Origin: Effrenium voratum
Lineage: Eukaryota > Sar > Dinophyceae > Suessiales > Symbiodiniaceae
DNA: 64,000 nt
NCBI GenBank assembly: GCA_963377175.1
Contig: CAUJNA010000846.1
Location: 445,983 to 509,982 of the forward strand
Reading direction: 5' to 3'
A program made the position numbers and the translations under genes. Position 1 is the first letter of the stretch, and each line of letters begins with the position of its first letter. The notes under the pieces were generated by a model that was not told where the DNA came from, searched no databases, and worked only from the letters and a program-made list of their open reading frames with translations. This document shows positions 41,001 through 44,615 of the stretch, one piece after another.

Positions 41001-41135
41001 CGCACTAACACAGCCAGAAACGGTCCCTTCAATCGAAAAACAGATCGAATCCAGGCAGAGGACGTGTTCCCTTTGAGACTTGTGGCACCGGGTGGGCCCA
41101 GCAAGGCCAATGATCCGCTCAAGAAGTATGAGCTC
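926..41135 (-). CDS. PKG-like cyclic-nucleotide-dependent protein kinase, 20 recognised exons (partial)
   Basis: Gene-level entry for the exons listed below. Read 41.1 kb to 0.93 kb on the minus strand, the pieces give about 322 residues: a cyclic-nucleotide-binding (CNB) fold with phosphate-binding cassette [15 protein letters not shown], a helical linker, then an AGC kinase domain with GRGTFGVV loop, ALKC lysine, MERE glutamate, YRDLKPEN loop, [12 protein letters not shown] and DWWSLGV. CNB and kinase in one chain is the architecture of cGMP-dependent kinase, so the expected role is Ser/Thr phosphorylation controlled by a cyclic nucleotide; the preferred nucleotide cannot be read here. Exons are 28-75 bp, introns about 0.8-6.5 kb. 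Every join keeps phase; 18 of 19 donors are GC, one is GA, and 18 of 19 acceptors are AG|G. Missing: the C-terminal tail, the start codon and any further CNB domain. Confidence 0.85.
1923..1987 (-). CDS. PKG-like kinase exon 19: subdomain IX, DWWSLGV
   Basis: Acceptor CTGTCAG|GTC at 1988. Reads [10 protein letters not shown] then [11 protein letters not shown] plus GA. DWWSLGV is the conserved subdomain IX of AGC kinases; its Asp orders the catalytic loop. It joins the APE exon as APE-VIKGKGY, the standard AGC sequence. Donor GA|GCCCCT leaves phase 2, and the next exon's G restores Glu. 65 bp; the exon has no start codon and was found only from the protein pattern. Confidence 0.88.
2365..2469. 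mobile_element. MITE family A (CTAGGTCCTCCAGTAG)
   Basis: 105 bp. Starts CTAGGTCCTCCAGTAG and ends GGGGGACCTAG; the core has TAGTCTATTTTAGTAGGGG and GGTAAAAGGGCAC. The ends are inverted repeats, the element is non-coding, and many copies occur in this window. Confidence 0.88.
3032..3082 (-). CDS. PKG-like kinase exon 18: activation segment GTPEYLAPE
   Basis: 51 bp coding [17 protein letters not shown]. The segment holds the activation-loop Ser pair just before [11 protein letters not shown], the P+1 loop and APE motif of PKA/PKG/PKC kinases. Acceptor ACTCAG|GAG; donor GAG|GCAGCG (GC). It joins phase 0 to the preceding DFG exon and to VIKGKGY. The open frame runs on into C/G-rich simple sequence to the left, which is intron. 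Confidence 0.9.
4063..4161. mobile_element. MITE family B, complete
   Basis: About 100 bp: ACCTGGAGTCTCCATGACCC to GGAGACTCCAGGTA. It ends 30 bp from the GA-donor edge of kinase exon 17. Confidence 0.88.
4192..4248 (-). CDS. PKG-like kinase exon 17: DFG motif
   Basis: 57 bp coding [25 protein letters not shown] carries the magnesium-binding Asp. The two Cys after DFG replace the usual Phe-Ala or Leu-Ala, an uncommon pairing. Acceptor GCTGAG|GTG. The donor that keeps the best alignment is AAG|GACCTT, that is GA: the only non-GC donor in the gene. DFG to APE would be one residue shorter than in PKA. Confidence 0.85.
4290..4382. mobile_element. MITE family B, right tip lost
   Basis: TACCTGGAGTCTCC start, GGGTCATGGAGACTCCA end. 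It starts 42 bp from the acceptor side of exon 17, so this exon has a copy on each side. Confidence 0.85.
5292..5352. repeat. Direct duplication of about 31 bp
   Basis: TAAACAACATGTGAATGTAT followed by AATCTTGGCG occurs twice in a row. Non-coding. Confidence 0.85.
6102..6157 (-). CDS. PKG-like kinase exon 16: catalytic loop YRDLKPEN
   Basis: 56 bp: GC (completing Gly from the previous exon) then [18 protein letters not shown]. The YRD form of HRD, followed by LKPEN, is normal for AGC kinases; Asp is the catalytic base and Lys and Asn bind phosphate and metal. Acceptor CTTCAG|GC; donor AAC|GCCTCG (GC). Phase 1 in, phase 0 out, matching both neighbours. Confidence 0.92.
6263..6361. mobile_element. 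MITE family B
   Basis: TGCCTGCAGTCTCC start and GCAGACTCCAGGG end, with matched substitutions in both ends, and the TTGGTCATGACCCAAAATAA core. Confidence 0.82.
7040..7470. repeat. G-rich minisatellite, about 4 units of 86-97 bp, ending in a long poly-G run
   Basis: The word TAGCGTTCAC(A/G)AGAAG begins near 7076, 7173, 7260 and 7346. Each copy is followed by a GC-rich core (GGCACGGCCGC...CAGCTCAC) and a GGGGTGGGG run. The array ends in about 39 uninterrupted G residues (7414-7452). It lies within a kinase intron and directly upstream of the plus-strand island at 7.6 kb. The G runs could form quadruplexes; the exact G count may be an assembly artefact. Confidence 0.9.
7599..8401 (+). CDS. Coding-like island, unknown protein, antisense within a kinase intron
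   Basis: Two neighbouring open stretches look coding by composition. About 7599-7950 gives a hydrophobic start ([19 protein letters not shown], signal- or anchor-like), then the helical [20 protein letters not shown]. About 7937-8401 (another frame) gives [20 protein letters not shown], then after a T/G-rich stretch at about 8055-8140 that may be an intron, [20 protein letters not shown] and a Trp-rich tail ([11 protein letters not shown]). The frame changes near 7940. I do not recognise the family. It could be a small nested gene or a decayed insert; the exon limits are approximate. Confidence 0.4.
9738..9860. mobile_element. MITE family C (TACTGTGGATGG)
   Basis: Ends TACTGTGGACGGAC and GTCCACAGTA, with CAACAAAATATGGTTGCAAC and TTTCTTAGGTGCGAAATGGA inside. 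About 120 bp, non-coding. Confidence 0.85.
9901..9949 (-). CDS. PKG-like kinase exon 15: subdomain VIa helix
   Basis: 49 bp coding [16 protein letters not shown] plus one base. It fits the helix between [13 protein letters not shown] and GIEYLHGRG. Acceptor GGTGAG|GCC; donor CTAG|GCCAGC (GC). It leaves phase 1, and G plus GC from exon 16 gives the Gly before IEYLH. The phase and length fit is strong evidence for the call, although the exon is too short for an ORF scan. Confidence 0.87.
10430..10545. repeat. Tandem duplication, unit about 60 bp
   Basis: The sequence TTGCCCTTCAGA(T/C)AAG...AATTATTGACCTTGAGACATTGC appears twice in succession. It lies in intron sequence and is flanked by (TA)n tracts at 10076-10125 and 10578-10622. 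No coding signal. Confidence 0.8.
11050..11160. mobile_element. Repeat family D (CTGCCCGTTTTCGGAT / AGCTAAGGAGCCGG)
   Basis: Shares GCCCGTTTTC, TTTTAGTGGGGTAAATGGAA, CTAAAAAGCTAAG and GGGAACCACCAAGTAAA with segments at about 16745-16866, 20672-20783, 35900-35992 and 36233-36333. Internal self-complementarity around AAAGTTTAACTTTTAGT. Non-coding. Confidence 0.75.
11668..11742 (-). CDS. PKG-like kinase exon 14: hinge region
   Basis: 75 bp, 25 residues from DKHNVYFL through [29 protein letters not shown] is the subdomain V hinge of AGC kinases that holds the adenine ring. Acceptor CGAGAG|GAC; donor GGC|GCCGGA (GC), phase 0 on both sides. The open frame continues as [10 protein letters not shown], which resembles family sequence, but ending at GGC gives the cleaner join to ALTKLQCQF. 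Confidence 0.88.
12821..12916. mobile_element. MITE family B, complete
   Basis: TACCTGGAGTCTCCCTAAGG to GGAGACTCCAGGTA, with TA at both ends. Confidence 0.88.
13596..13652 (-). CDS. PKG-like kinase exon 13: subdomain IV
   Basis: 57 bp coding [19 protein letters not shown]. HPxIVxxxxTFQD is the family's beta4 region. Acceptor CGCAGAG|GTC; donor GAC|GCAGAT (GC). Joined to DKHNVYFL on the 3' side and MERE on the 5' side, both phase 0. Confidence 0.9.
13717..13853. mobile_element. MITE family C
   Basis: Left end worn (GATGGCTGCGAAATCC), right end GGATTTCGCAACCATCCACAG intact. It starts 65 bp from kinase exon 13. Confidence 0.8.
14758..14799. mobile_element. Minimal 42 bp MITE A derivative
   Basis: Only the two ends remain: CTAGGTCCTCCAG then GGGGAAAAAGGCACTACTGG and GGGACCTAG. 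It is an internal deletion product of family A. Confidence 0.8.
15256..15300 (-). CDS. PKG-like kinase exon 12: helix C
   Basis: 45 bp coding [15 protein letters not shown]. The Glu in MERE is the expected helix-C partner of the ATP-binding lysine. Acceptor ACCGAG|GTG; donor GAG|GCAAAC (GC); phase 0 on both sides. Confidence 0.9.
15989..16135. mobile_element. MITE family C, complete
   Basis: TACTGTGGATGGACGAAATC to AACCATCCACAGTA, TA at both ends. Confidence 0.88.
17096..17213. mobile_element. Repeat family E (GCTGTTGACCCC...AATAGCA)
   Basis: TTGCTGTTGACCCCTCTGCA, AACTTTTTGTGGGTTTAATG, then AAAGTTAAAGTCTAAAGATC and AATAGCAATCAAG. Related copies at about 6669-6783 and 42870-42983. Ends are weak inverted repeats. 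Confidence 0.78.
17235..17276 (-). CDS. PKG-like kinase exon 11: ATP-binding lysine
   Basis: 42 bp coding [18 protein letters not shown] holds the VAIK-type lysine. Acceptor GGCAG|GAT chosen on the AG|G rule; the in-frame alternative is GCAG|TAC at 17264, which would drop DAPQ. Donor CAG|GCGTCG (GC). Joined to VVKGRQE in phase 0. Confidence 0.88.
17297..17344. mobile_element. MITE family B, right half
   Basis: The half ending GGAGACTCCAGGTA; it stops about 20 bp from kinase exon 11 on the acceptor side, so it forms part of the intron's 3' end. Confidence 0.8.
17695..17789. mobile_element. MITE family B, complete
   Basis: GCCTGGAGTCTCCCTAAGG start, GGAGACTCCAGG end, about 95 bp. Confidence 0.85.
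18131..18244. mobile_element. MITE family A
   Basis: 114 bp, both inverted ends present (CTAGGTCCTCCAGTAG ... GGGGGACCTAG), core nearly the same as the 2365 copy. In a kinase intron. Confidence 0.88.
18541..18905. repeat. C-rich (CCCCTA)n-like minisatellite inside a kinase intron
   Basis: Nearly all-pyrimidine plus strand: CTCCCCCCAT repeats at 18541-18680, CT and CTAC microsatellites to 18730, then about 120 bp of TACCCCC/TGCCCCC words, ending 18 bp from exon 10. It makes long spurious open frames on both strands. Confidence 0.9.
18923..18988 (-). CDS. PKG-like kinase exon 10: glycine-rich loop
   Basis: 66 bp, 22 residues, with [16 protein letters not shown] then [14 protein letters not shown] is the phosphate-binding loop that opens the kinase domain. 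The acceptor is GCCAG|TGC, the only one of the set not followed by G; an upstream choice would break phase with exon 9. Donor AAG|GCGGGA (GC). To its left lies the CCCCTA minisatellite. Confidence 0.9.
20111..20140 (-). CDS. PKG-like kinase exon 9: linker microexon
   Basis: 30 bp coding [10 protein letters not shown], the short segment between the CNB C-terminal helix and the kinase glycine loop. Acceptor CTCCAG|GAT; donor CAG|GCCTGG (GC); phase 0 both sides. Assigned because length, phase and splice signals all fit and the joined [12 protein letters not shown] reads naturally; the sequence alone is too short to prove it. Confidence 0.7.
20925..20951. repeat. Poly-C run of about 27 bases
   Basis: An uninterrupted C tract followed by ACCCCCC. 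Intron sequence. Confidence 0.9.
21524..21583 (-). CDS. PKG-like kinase exon 8: end of CNB domain, C helix
   Basis: 60 bp coding [20 protein letters not shown], the FxxIVGxxRxxLxRRMxLQ helix that closes a CNB domain before the kinase. Acceptor GCCAAG|GAG; donor CAG|GCGCGC (GC); phase 0. Charged and helical, no membrane character. Confidence 0.85.
21722..21838. mobile_element. Repeat family H (GGAATGAGACATGGAATGA)
   Basis: Inverted ends GGAATGAGACATGGAA / TTCCATGTCTCATTTCC. Related copies: 43092-43186 and, more diverged, 25497-25577. Confidence 0.8.
22246..22364. mobile_element. MITE family C, complete
   Basis: TACTGTGGATGGGCGAAATC to GTCCATCCACAGTA. Confidence 0.88.
23375..23476. mobile_element. 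Repeat family G (CACTTCCTGAGTGG ... AACTCAGGAAGTG)
   Basis: Inverted ends CACTTCCTGAG / CTCAGGAAGTG with TTACCACTAAACTGGT inside. A second copy lies at 32697-32803. Confidence 0.8.
24245..24277 (-). CDS. PKG-like kinase exon 7: CNB strand after the cassette
   Basis: 33 bp coding [11 protein letters not shown], the beta8 strand after RRSAT (family: A..E..CLVLD). Acceptor CGGTCAG|GCC; donor GAC|GCCGAT (GC). The join to EFFQIVG is one or two residues shorter than usual, so a missed microexon between 21.6 and 24.2 kb is possible. Confidence 0.78.
24304..24453. mobile_element. MITE family A, longer form
   Basis: 150 bp. Both ends are intact; an extra internal stretch (a duplicated GAGAGGTGAGAATCAG-like part) makes it longer than the others. 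It begins 27 bp from kinase exon 7. Confidence 0.85.
26875..27272. other. Coding-like island of uncertain strand inside a kinase intron
   Basis: About 400 bp with a composition unlike the surrounding MITE sequence and open on both strands. Minus: [20 protein letters not shown] and on to [20 protein letters not shown] (helical). Plus: [20 protein letters not shown] then [12 protein letters not shown]. The plus reading recalls the [12 protein letters not shown] stretch of the 7.6 kb island, so both may be remnants of one family. No function assigned. Confidence 0.3.
27575..27699. mobile_element. MITE family C, left tip lost
   Basis: TCTCGCACCACCCAAGACAC on the left, GACTTCGTCCATCCACAGTA at the right. 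Confidence 0.78.
27975..28325. mobile_element. Compound of two or three family C copies
   Basis: GGATGGACGAAATCCACTTC near 27985, AACCATCCACAG near 28103 and again near 28312, and duplicated GTGGTTTGTGGTTG-like segments. Nested or tandem insertions. Confidence 0.75.
28726..28786 (-). CDS. PKG-like kinase exon 6: CNB phosphate-binding cassette
   Basis: 61 bp: one base completing Arg, then [23 protein letters not shown] (Glu binds the ribose 2'-OH) and RRSAT (Arg binds the cyclic phosphate) mark an intact cassette; the usual Ala after FGER is Gly here. Acceptor CGCCAG|G; donor CAG|GCAGGG (GC). A long G-rich (GGGGGGTTG)n tract starts about 25 bp to its right. Confidence 0.92.
28800..28930. repeat. 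G-rich repeat (GGGGGGTTG units)
   Basis: Runs of GGGGGGTTGGGGGGGTT and GGAAATCGGGGGGGATAGGGGGGG, the last pair duplicated (about 28818 and 28882). Intron sequence next to exon 6; the complement gives spurious Pro-rich frames. Confidence 0.85.
29175..29280. mobile_element. MITE family B, complete
   Basis: TACCTGGAGTCTCCATGACC to GGAGACTCCAGGTA with a short internal insertion. Confidence 0.88.
29471..29597. mobile_element. MITE family A
   Basis: 127 bp, left end CTAGGTCCTCCAGTAG, right end GGGGGACCTGG with one change. It lies about 100 bp from kinase exon 5. Confidence 0.85.
29695..29732 (-). CDS. PKG-like kinase exon 5: CNB strand before the cassette
   Basis: 38 bp coding [12 protein letters not shown] plus AG. 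KVLRTLG(R) always precedes the cassette in this family. Acceptor CTTCAG|GTC; donor AG|GCGCGG (GC) in phase 2, so AG plus G of exon 6 gives the Arg of [11 protein letters not shown]. Confidence 0.9.
30910..30949 (-). CDS. PKG-like kinase exon 4: CNB strands 2-3
   Basis: 40 bp: G completing Arg, then [13 protein letters not shown]. FYLIxxGxVVVT is the core beta hairpin of CNB domains. Acceptor GGCGAG|G; donor ACA|GCCTCA (GC); phase 2 in, 0 out. Reading through the donor gives [11 protein letters not shown], which does not fit the fold. Confidence 0.9.
31072..31188. mobile_element. MITE family A
   Basis: 117 bp with both intact ends. It lies about 120 bp from kinase exon 4, on its acceptor side. 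Confidence 0.88.
32456..32549. mobile_element. MITE family B
   Basis: Left end worn to CGGAGGCTCCATGACCC, right end GGAGACTCCAGGTA intact. Confidence 0.83.
33040..33677 (-). pseudogene. Frame-broken LRR_5 repeat extension downstream of the LRR_5 ORF
   Basis: About nine more 69-70 bp LRR_5 units continue past the stop at 33678, in other frames. The block 33196-33320 is almost identical to 33756-33880, an offset of 560 bp, which is not a multiple of 3. Two units near 33531 and 33671 carry extra bases (GACTCTCCTTGA in place of GACTCCGTGA on the coding strand), which creates the stop. Five units at 33118-33528 are open again. This looks like tail duplication by unequal exchange followed by decay, or frame errors in the assembly. 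Confidence 0.75.
33678..35291 (-). CDS. LRR_5 (BspA-like) leucine-rich repeat protein with ubiquitin-like N-terminus
   Basis: 537 codons from the first Met of the open frame. Residues about 43-125 (from [20 protein letters not shown] to [11 protein letters not shown]) look like a beta-grasp, ubiquitin-like domain. About 16 tandem 23-residue repeats follow, of the form [20 protein letters not shown], matching LRR_5/BspA-like repeats, usually protein-interaction scaffolds. No signal peptide or membrane span is visible. The true start may be a later Met or an upstream exon. No intron is needed, unlike the surrounding kinase, which suggests an intron-poor or retro-copied gene. It sits in the 6.5 kb kinase intron between exons 3 and 4, on the same strand. 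The C-terminus ends [11 protein letters not shown] at a stop caused by a repeat-length change. Confidence 0.85.
   Translation of the reverse strand: MSPLASADRVWPFAGRLEASWGMGQGQALCPRRELAKNSVAREIRVRQLSAQADAFQVSTDMTVGEFKRKLHGWLPCADESKRNMSSVEVVVGDKPLLNKDELVLEAISGTEVLAFLSIQPVVCSSFQASGCKVEDLFVVEIPSDAIAIEGDAFFCCSSLASVTIPDSVTEIRARAFQGCSSLASLTIPNSVTEIGDWAFAGCSSLTSMTIPDSVTDIGDWAFQGCSSLASVTIPDSVTEIRARAFQGCSSLASVTIPDSVSDIGDWAFEGCSSLASVTIPDSVTNIGDQAFSYCSSLASVTIPDSVTDIGDWAFEGCSSLASVTIPKSVTDIGKGTFAGCSSLVSVTIPDSVTEIRARAFRGCSSLASVTIPNSVTDVGDWAFAGCSSLANATIPDSVDEIGEAAFEGCCSLPSVGIPTSVTEIREDAFQGCSSLARVTIPNSVTEIRAAAFQGCSSLASVTIPDSVTNIGDEAFSDCSSLASVTIPDSVTDIGDWAFQGCRSLTNVIIPNSVTEICAGAFQGCSSLTIVTLSDSP
35601..35729. 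mobile_element. MITE family C, complete
   Basis: TACTGCGGATGGCCGAAATC to GTCCATCCACAGTA. Confidence 0.87.
36440..36573. mobile_element. MITE family A, diverged
   Basis: CCTAAGTCCTCCAATA start, the TCTATTTTAGTAGGGG core and a GCTGGGGGACCTT end; several substitutions in both ends. Other decayed or one-ended copies: 6878-6981, 12225-12333, 25150-25241 and 43910-43975. Confidence 0.75.
36680..36778. mobile_element. MITE family C, right part
   Basis: GGTTGAAACCATCACGTGCG to GGATTTCGTCCATCCACAG; left end not seen. Confidence 0.78.
37417..37454 (-). CDS. PKG-like kinase exon 3: CNB strand 1
   Basis: 38 bp coding [12 protein letters not shown] plus AG. AGExIxxQGDPA is the first strand and turn of a CNB domain; Asp replaces the usual Gly in QQDDPA. 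Acceptor CCGCAG|GCC; donor TAG|GCACAG (GC), phase 2, giving [11 protein letters not shown] with exon 4. The intron that follows is 6.5 kb and contains the LRR_5 gene. Confidence 0.9.
37900..38465. repeat. Cluster of microsatellites: G tract, (CA)n, (ACACCC)n, (GC)n
   Basis: A G-rich run (about 37902-37940), a (CA)n array at 38031-38090, then (CA)n grading into about 15 units of ACACCC (38333-38440), followed by GCAC/GCGC words. All in one kinase intron. They generate several spurious T/H/P or C/V-rich open frames on both strands. Confidence 0.95.
39209..39307. mobile_element. MITE family B, complete
   Basis: Perfect 14-base inverted ends TACCTGGAGTCTCC / GGAGACTCCAGGTA. Confidence 0.9.
39384..39477. 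mobile_element. MITE family B, complete
   Basis: Second perfect copy only 76 bp from the previous one; the arms carry ATGACCC and GGGTCAT so the whole unit is almost one long hairpin. Confidence 0.9.
39783..39883. mobile_element. MITE family B
   Basis: TACCTGAATTCTCC start (two changes), GGAGACTCCAGGTA end; third copy within 700 bp. Confidence 0.83.
39954..40001 (-). CDS. PKG-like kinase exon 2: CNB N-terminal helix
   Basis: 48 bp coding [16 protein letters not shown], an amphipathic helix that runs straight into [11 protein letters not shown]. Acceptor GTGCCAG|GAG; donor GCG|GCCGGC (GC); phase 0 both sides. It is 71 bp beyond a complete ACCTGGAGTCTCC element that ends at 39883. Confidence 0.86.
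40339..40471. mobile_element. MITE family C, complete
   Basis: TACTGTGGATGGTTGCGAAA to GTCCATCCACAGTA, about 133 bp. Confidence 0.9.
40569..40689. mobile_element. MITE family A
   Basis: 121 bp with both intact ends and the GTAAAAGTTGGCACC core variant. Confidence 0.88.
41108..41135 (-). CDS. PKG-like kinase exon 1 of those recognised: SSYFLSGSL
   Basis: 28 bp: G completing a codon, then SSYFLSGSL, matching the (S/N)xFFLSxL motif that precedes the CNB helix. Acceptor TTTAAG|G; donor TTG|GCCTTG (GC), phase 0 to exon 2. Being very short, it rests on context and splice signals. The phase 2 acceptor proves that at least one more 5' exon exists to the right. Confidence 0.65.
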
Positions 41136-41372
41136 CTTAAAGAACCCCCCCTTTTACCCGGAAGATACAAAGGGACCCAGACAATCCATGCAAAAAAAAA
41201 AAACATATCGCATTTACCCTCCAAATGCGTGAAGCGCTGGCACATATTACCTACATGGATTGTGTGGGGATGGTTCTCTGCCTGGGGAAAGTCGAGATGC
41301 CTCGTAGGGTTGCAAACATGGGCGCTGTTTCCCGGTTTCTGCCGTTGACCGAGCCTCAGAGCTTAAGACCCG

Positions 41373-41643
41373 TACTGTGGATGGCCGAAATCCATTTCGC
41401 ACCACCAATGAAACCATGGGAAACCAGTAGTCGTTGGCACTCACTGTAGGGCTCAGGCTGGAAACAAAAAGAACAAGAACATAGGGGAACCACTGGATGT
41501 CTGGTACTGTGGATGGACAAAATCCATTTCGCACCACCTAAGAAGCCTTGGAATGGTCTGATTCCCTGTAAATACCAACAGACAGTGGTTTCAACCATGG
41601 TTTCTTAGATGGTGCGAAATGGATTTCGTACCCATCCACAGTA
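41373..41643. mobile_element. MITE family C pair
   Basis: A left part begins TACTGTGGATGGCCGAAATC at 41373; a complete copy follows at 41505-41643 (TACTGTGGATGG to CCATCCACAGTA). Confidence 0.87.
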
Positions 41644-42989
41644 TTGACCGAAACCTTTAGCCTTTCAATGCGCAGGCTGCAACTTTTTTGTTTCCGGCCG
41701 CGCTCACGGGGCTGCGGCCGCGTCGCTACGCCGTTTCCTGGGGCACCAGCTTTTGCAGGACTCGCATTGCTTGCGTGGCATCCGAAAAAAAGCCATCATG
41801 AACAGGGATCCTCAGCCCAGAAGCCATGGTTCAAGAAGTAGAAAGGCGGAGATCAGCAACTATTTCTGGCGACTGCCCCTTACTAACCTAATCATCTACC
41901 CGGGTTTTGATCCTTACCCAAAAAGAAAGGGTGAATGGACCCATGTTTCAAGGGTCAGATGGAGACTCCAGGCACCCACAAACAGGGATCCGGATGCATG
42001 AAATACGCCGATACATTGCAACTTGTCAATGGCGGCTTCCAACTTTATGTTGGAAGAAGCAACATGTTTCAAATGGTTGCCACATGTATCTTTTAAGAAG
42101 CCCTGAATGAAGGAGCCTCCTTTTGGGGAACGCCCCTTTTTGGCAACCATGACTTAGTTAGAGGGGACTCTGGCCGTTGCAGGCGAATGTCATCTGCGCC
42201 ACATACGGGGTCGTTGGTTTTGACGTACGCGAGCCACGCGAGTGTCGGTACGACCGAGAATGGAAGAAGCTGGACAAACTTCTAGGGGTACCTCCCCATT
42301 CTTTCCAGGGGTCCTTCTTTCTAGAAAACCTCCGGAAACCCGGGAAAACGGATCTGGTTTTTGGAAAGAACGATGGCTGAAAAGAATGGAATCGGAATCA
42401 ACCCCTAGAAGACTCGTTGGAAGCAAACATTGACTGGGTTCCCCCCCCTCCCCTCCACCAGGAGAGCCCACATCCCCCATCTCTGAAAAGGTTCCCATTG
42501 TCTGTTACACCCTGGGATTAAACCCTAGGGAAACTAGCCAAAATAACTCCAAATAAACAAAACCAATCAGGCTTTGTCTGCAAGGGTGATTCCCCGGGCG
42601 TAATCCCAGTGCAGTAGGAAAACCCTTGGAGAAACTATGGAGACCCCCGTCCTTCTCACAGTGGGGAACCAGCCCTTTAATTTACTAGAGGCTTGGTTGC
42701 TGCAACGACAATCCAGACAAATTGCGGTGAATCCGGGAAAAGTGGATGTTCCCCCAAGTGTCACTCAACTACGCCGGTCTTTCCCCCCGAGCCAAAAGAT
42801 CCCTGTGTTTGGAGCCTTGGAGACTCAATGGAAAATCGTATAGCTCTAGGCAAACGATCATGACTTGGTTGCTGCTGTTGACCCCCTGCAAAAAGTGAGA
42901 ATCACTTTTTGGGGTTTAGTGCAAAACACCACTTTATTACCCCAAAAGTTAAAGTCGAAAGATCCAACCCAATAGCAGTCAGGGTCGAA

Positions 42990-43600
42990 GGTGTTACAAA
43001 TTTGACACCAGACTCCGTCGCAGGGAACTGAGGGAGTCCAGGAAAACCAGGGAATCCAGGGAACCACTGCCCTTTGGCTATTCTTTCGGATGGGAATGAA
43101 CCGGAAGGGGACTCCCTTAAAAAGCAGCCGCCAGCTAAATAGGGGGGGGGTCATTCCATGTCTCATTCCCTGCCGATCGAGTTGGTGGCTTGCTGGGTTG
43201 GGAACAAATGGATCCACTGATACACCAAAAGAAAAACCATCTCTTGATTGATCTTGCTGCTCAAGGAATGACCTTCCGGGTGTTGTTGGAATGAACGCAG
43301 GGTCCCTGAAAGGAAACCAAGAGGGATCTTCTATTGGGTGCTGAGCACCAAGTGAAGTTCCCATGCGGGGGAACTGCAGCCTACGTCGTACAATCAAAAC
43401 ATGGTATTGACACGGTCCAGCCAAAGCCATGCACATGTGTCGCTTAATTGTTTGGCGTCTGTTTCTTGAGAAACTTTCTTGGGAATCCAAAATGAAAAAG
43501 CGATGCCATTCTTTGGGGGGGGGGGGGGCAAAAAAACGAAGAACACAAAACACGCCAATGTCCCGAGAATCAGGCCGGATGTGTGCCCTGGTTGACTCCC
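42990..43600. other. No gene seen
   Basis: Open frames exist on the minus strand but look compositional. It contains a family H copy (43092-43186) and a G run at 43516-43528. Confidence 0.4.
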
Positions 43601-43625
43601 TTTGAGGGCCCAACAAAAACCAATA

Positions 43626-43721
43626 TACCTGGAGTCTCCATGACCCTTTAAAAATGGTTGGTCATTACCCAAAATAAAGGGTCATGGACCCATTTTTTAA
43701 GGGTCATGGAGACTCCAGGTA
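43626..43721. mobile_element. MITE family B, complete
   Basis: TACCTGGAGTCTCCATGACC to GGTCATGGAGACTCCAGGTA. Confidence 0.9.
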
Positions 43722-43782
43722 CCTATAGTAGCTTTCCTCTCGCTGGTTTGGTGTGATGGTTTGGAGCTTAGTTTGGTGGTCA

Positions 43783-43835
43783 CGAGGGTTCCACCAGGGT
43801 TCCACCAGGGTTCCACGAGGGTTCCACGAGGTTCT
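43783..43835. repeat. Short tandem repeat GGGTTCCACCA
   Basis: Four units of GAGGGTTCCAC / CAGGGTTCCAC, 13 bp period. Confidence 0.8.
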
Positions 43836-44424
43836 GCGAGGGCTGCGGGGTGGTGCGAGCACTAAAAAGAGCACCGCATGCTGTTGGGGATATCACTTGA
43901 GCTTATTTCTTTAGTCCATGTTAGTAGGGGAACCTCCCCCAAAAAAGGGTTAAAGCGCACTACTGGGGGACCTAGTCACTTGGAAACTGTGTGACTGGCC
44001 ATCCACGGGGTCCTCGGAAACCGCGGAGCAAACAGTTCGCCAACTTGCAGATGTTGCCGCCACATTTGTCAATTGTTTGGTGTGTGTGTTGTTTGGAACA
44101 TGTTGACGGATTATGTTCGGACCCTGACGCACAGTGCAGAATTGTCTGCATTTGCGAATACGTCAAGAAATGAACATATTTCCAGTCATAGATTCCCTTT
44201 AACACCAACAAGTGAACACGACAAATCATAGTCTTAAGCAAATAGCTCCATCTTTTCTTGAGGGTATACCTTGCCTTTAAAAGGGAAGCCAAAGGGAAAC
44301 AACCACTTGGCTGTTCGGCCAAGTTAGTAAGTGGTAAGCCAGCCCAGCGGCGTCAAGCCAGTCATTTGAGGAGCATAACCCAGGTGGCTAACCACTTCCA
44401 TGGCGAATGGAACACCCAAGCAGC

Positions 44425-44454
44425 TTTTCTGAGCAGCTCCGTCGCTCGGGAACC
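44425..44454 (-). CDS. Possible further 5' exon of the kinase gene
   Basis: 30 bp between TTTCAG|G and AAA|GCTGCT coding GSRATELLRK, a helix that would suit the region before SSYFLSGSL. Both splice signals follow this gene's pattern, but the phase (0) does not meet the phase 2 acceptor at 41135, so another exon would be needed between. Speculative. Confidence 0.25.
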
Positions 44455-44615
44455 CTGAAACCCTGCGCTCGGCTCCTGGCACCTCGCCGTAATCCAGGAT
44501 GCCAAGCTGGCGTAGGGCTCGAAGCCTATGCGAAATGGGGTGCTGCTGTGAGTCTTCGCGCTGCCAAGAAACAAAACAAACAACGCCAGTGTATATGTGT
44601 ATATGCGTATAATAG

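Noticed and set aside
42160..42290. Minus-strand stretch VVPTLAWLAYVKTNDPVCGA
   Set aside because: Looks protein-like, but it lacks AG|G and GC signals in a usable phase and fits no part of the kinase.
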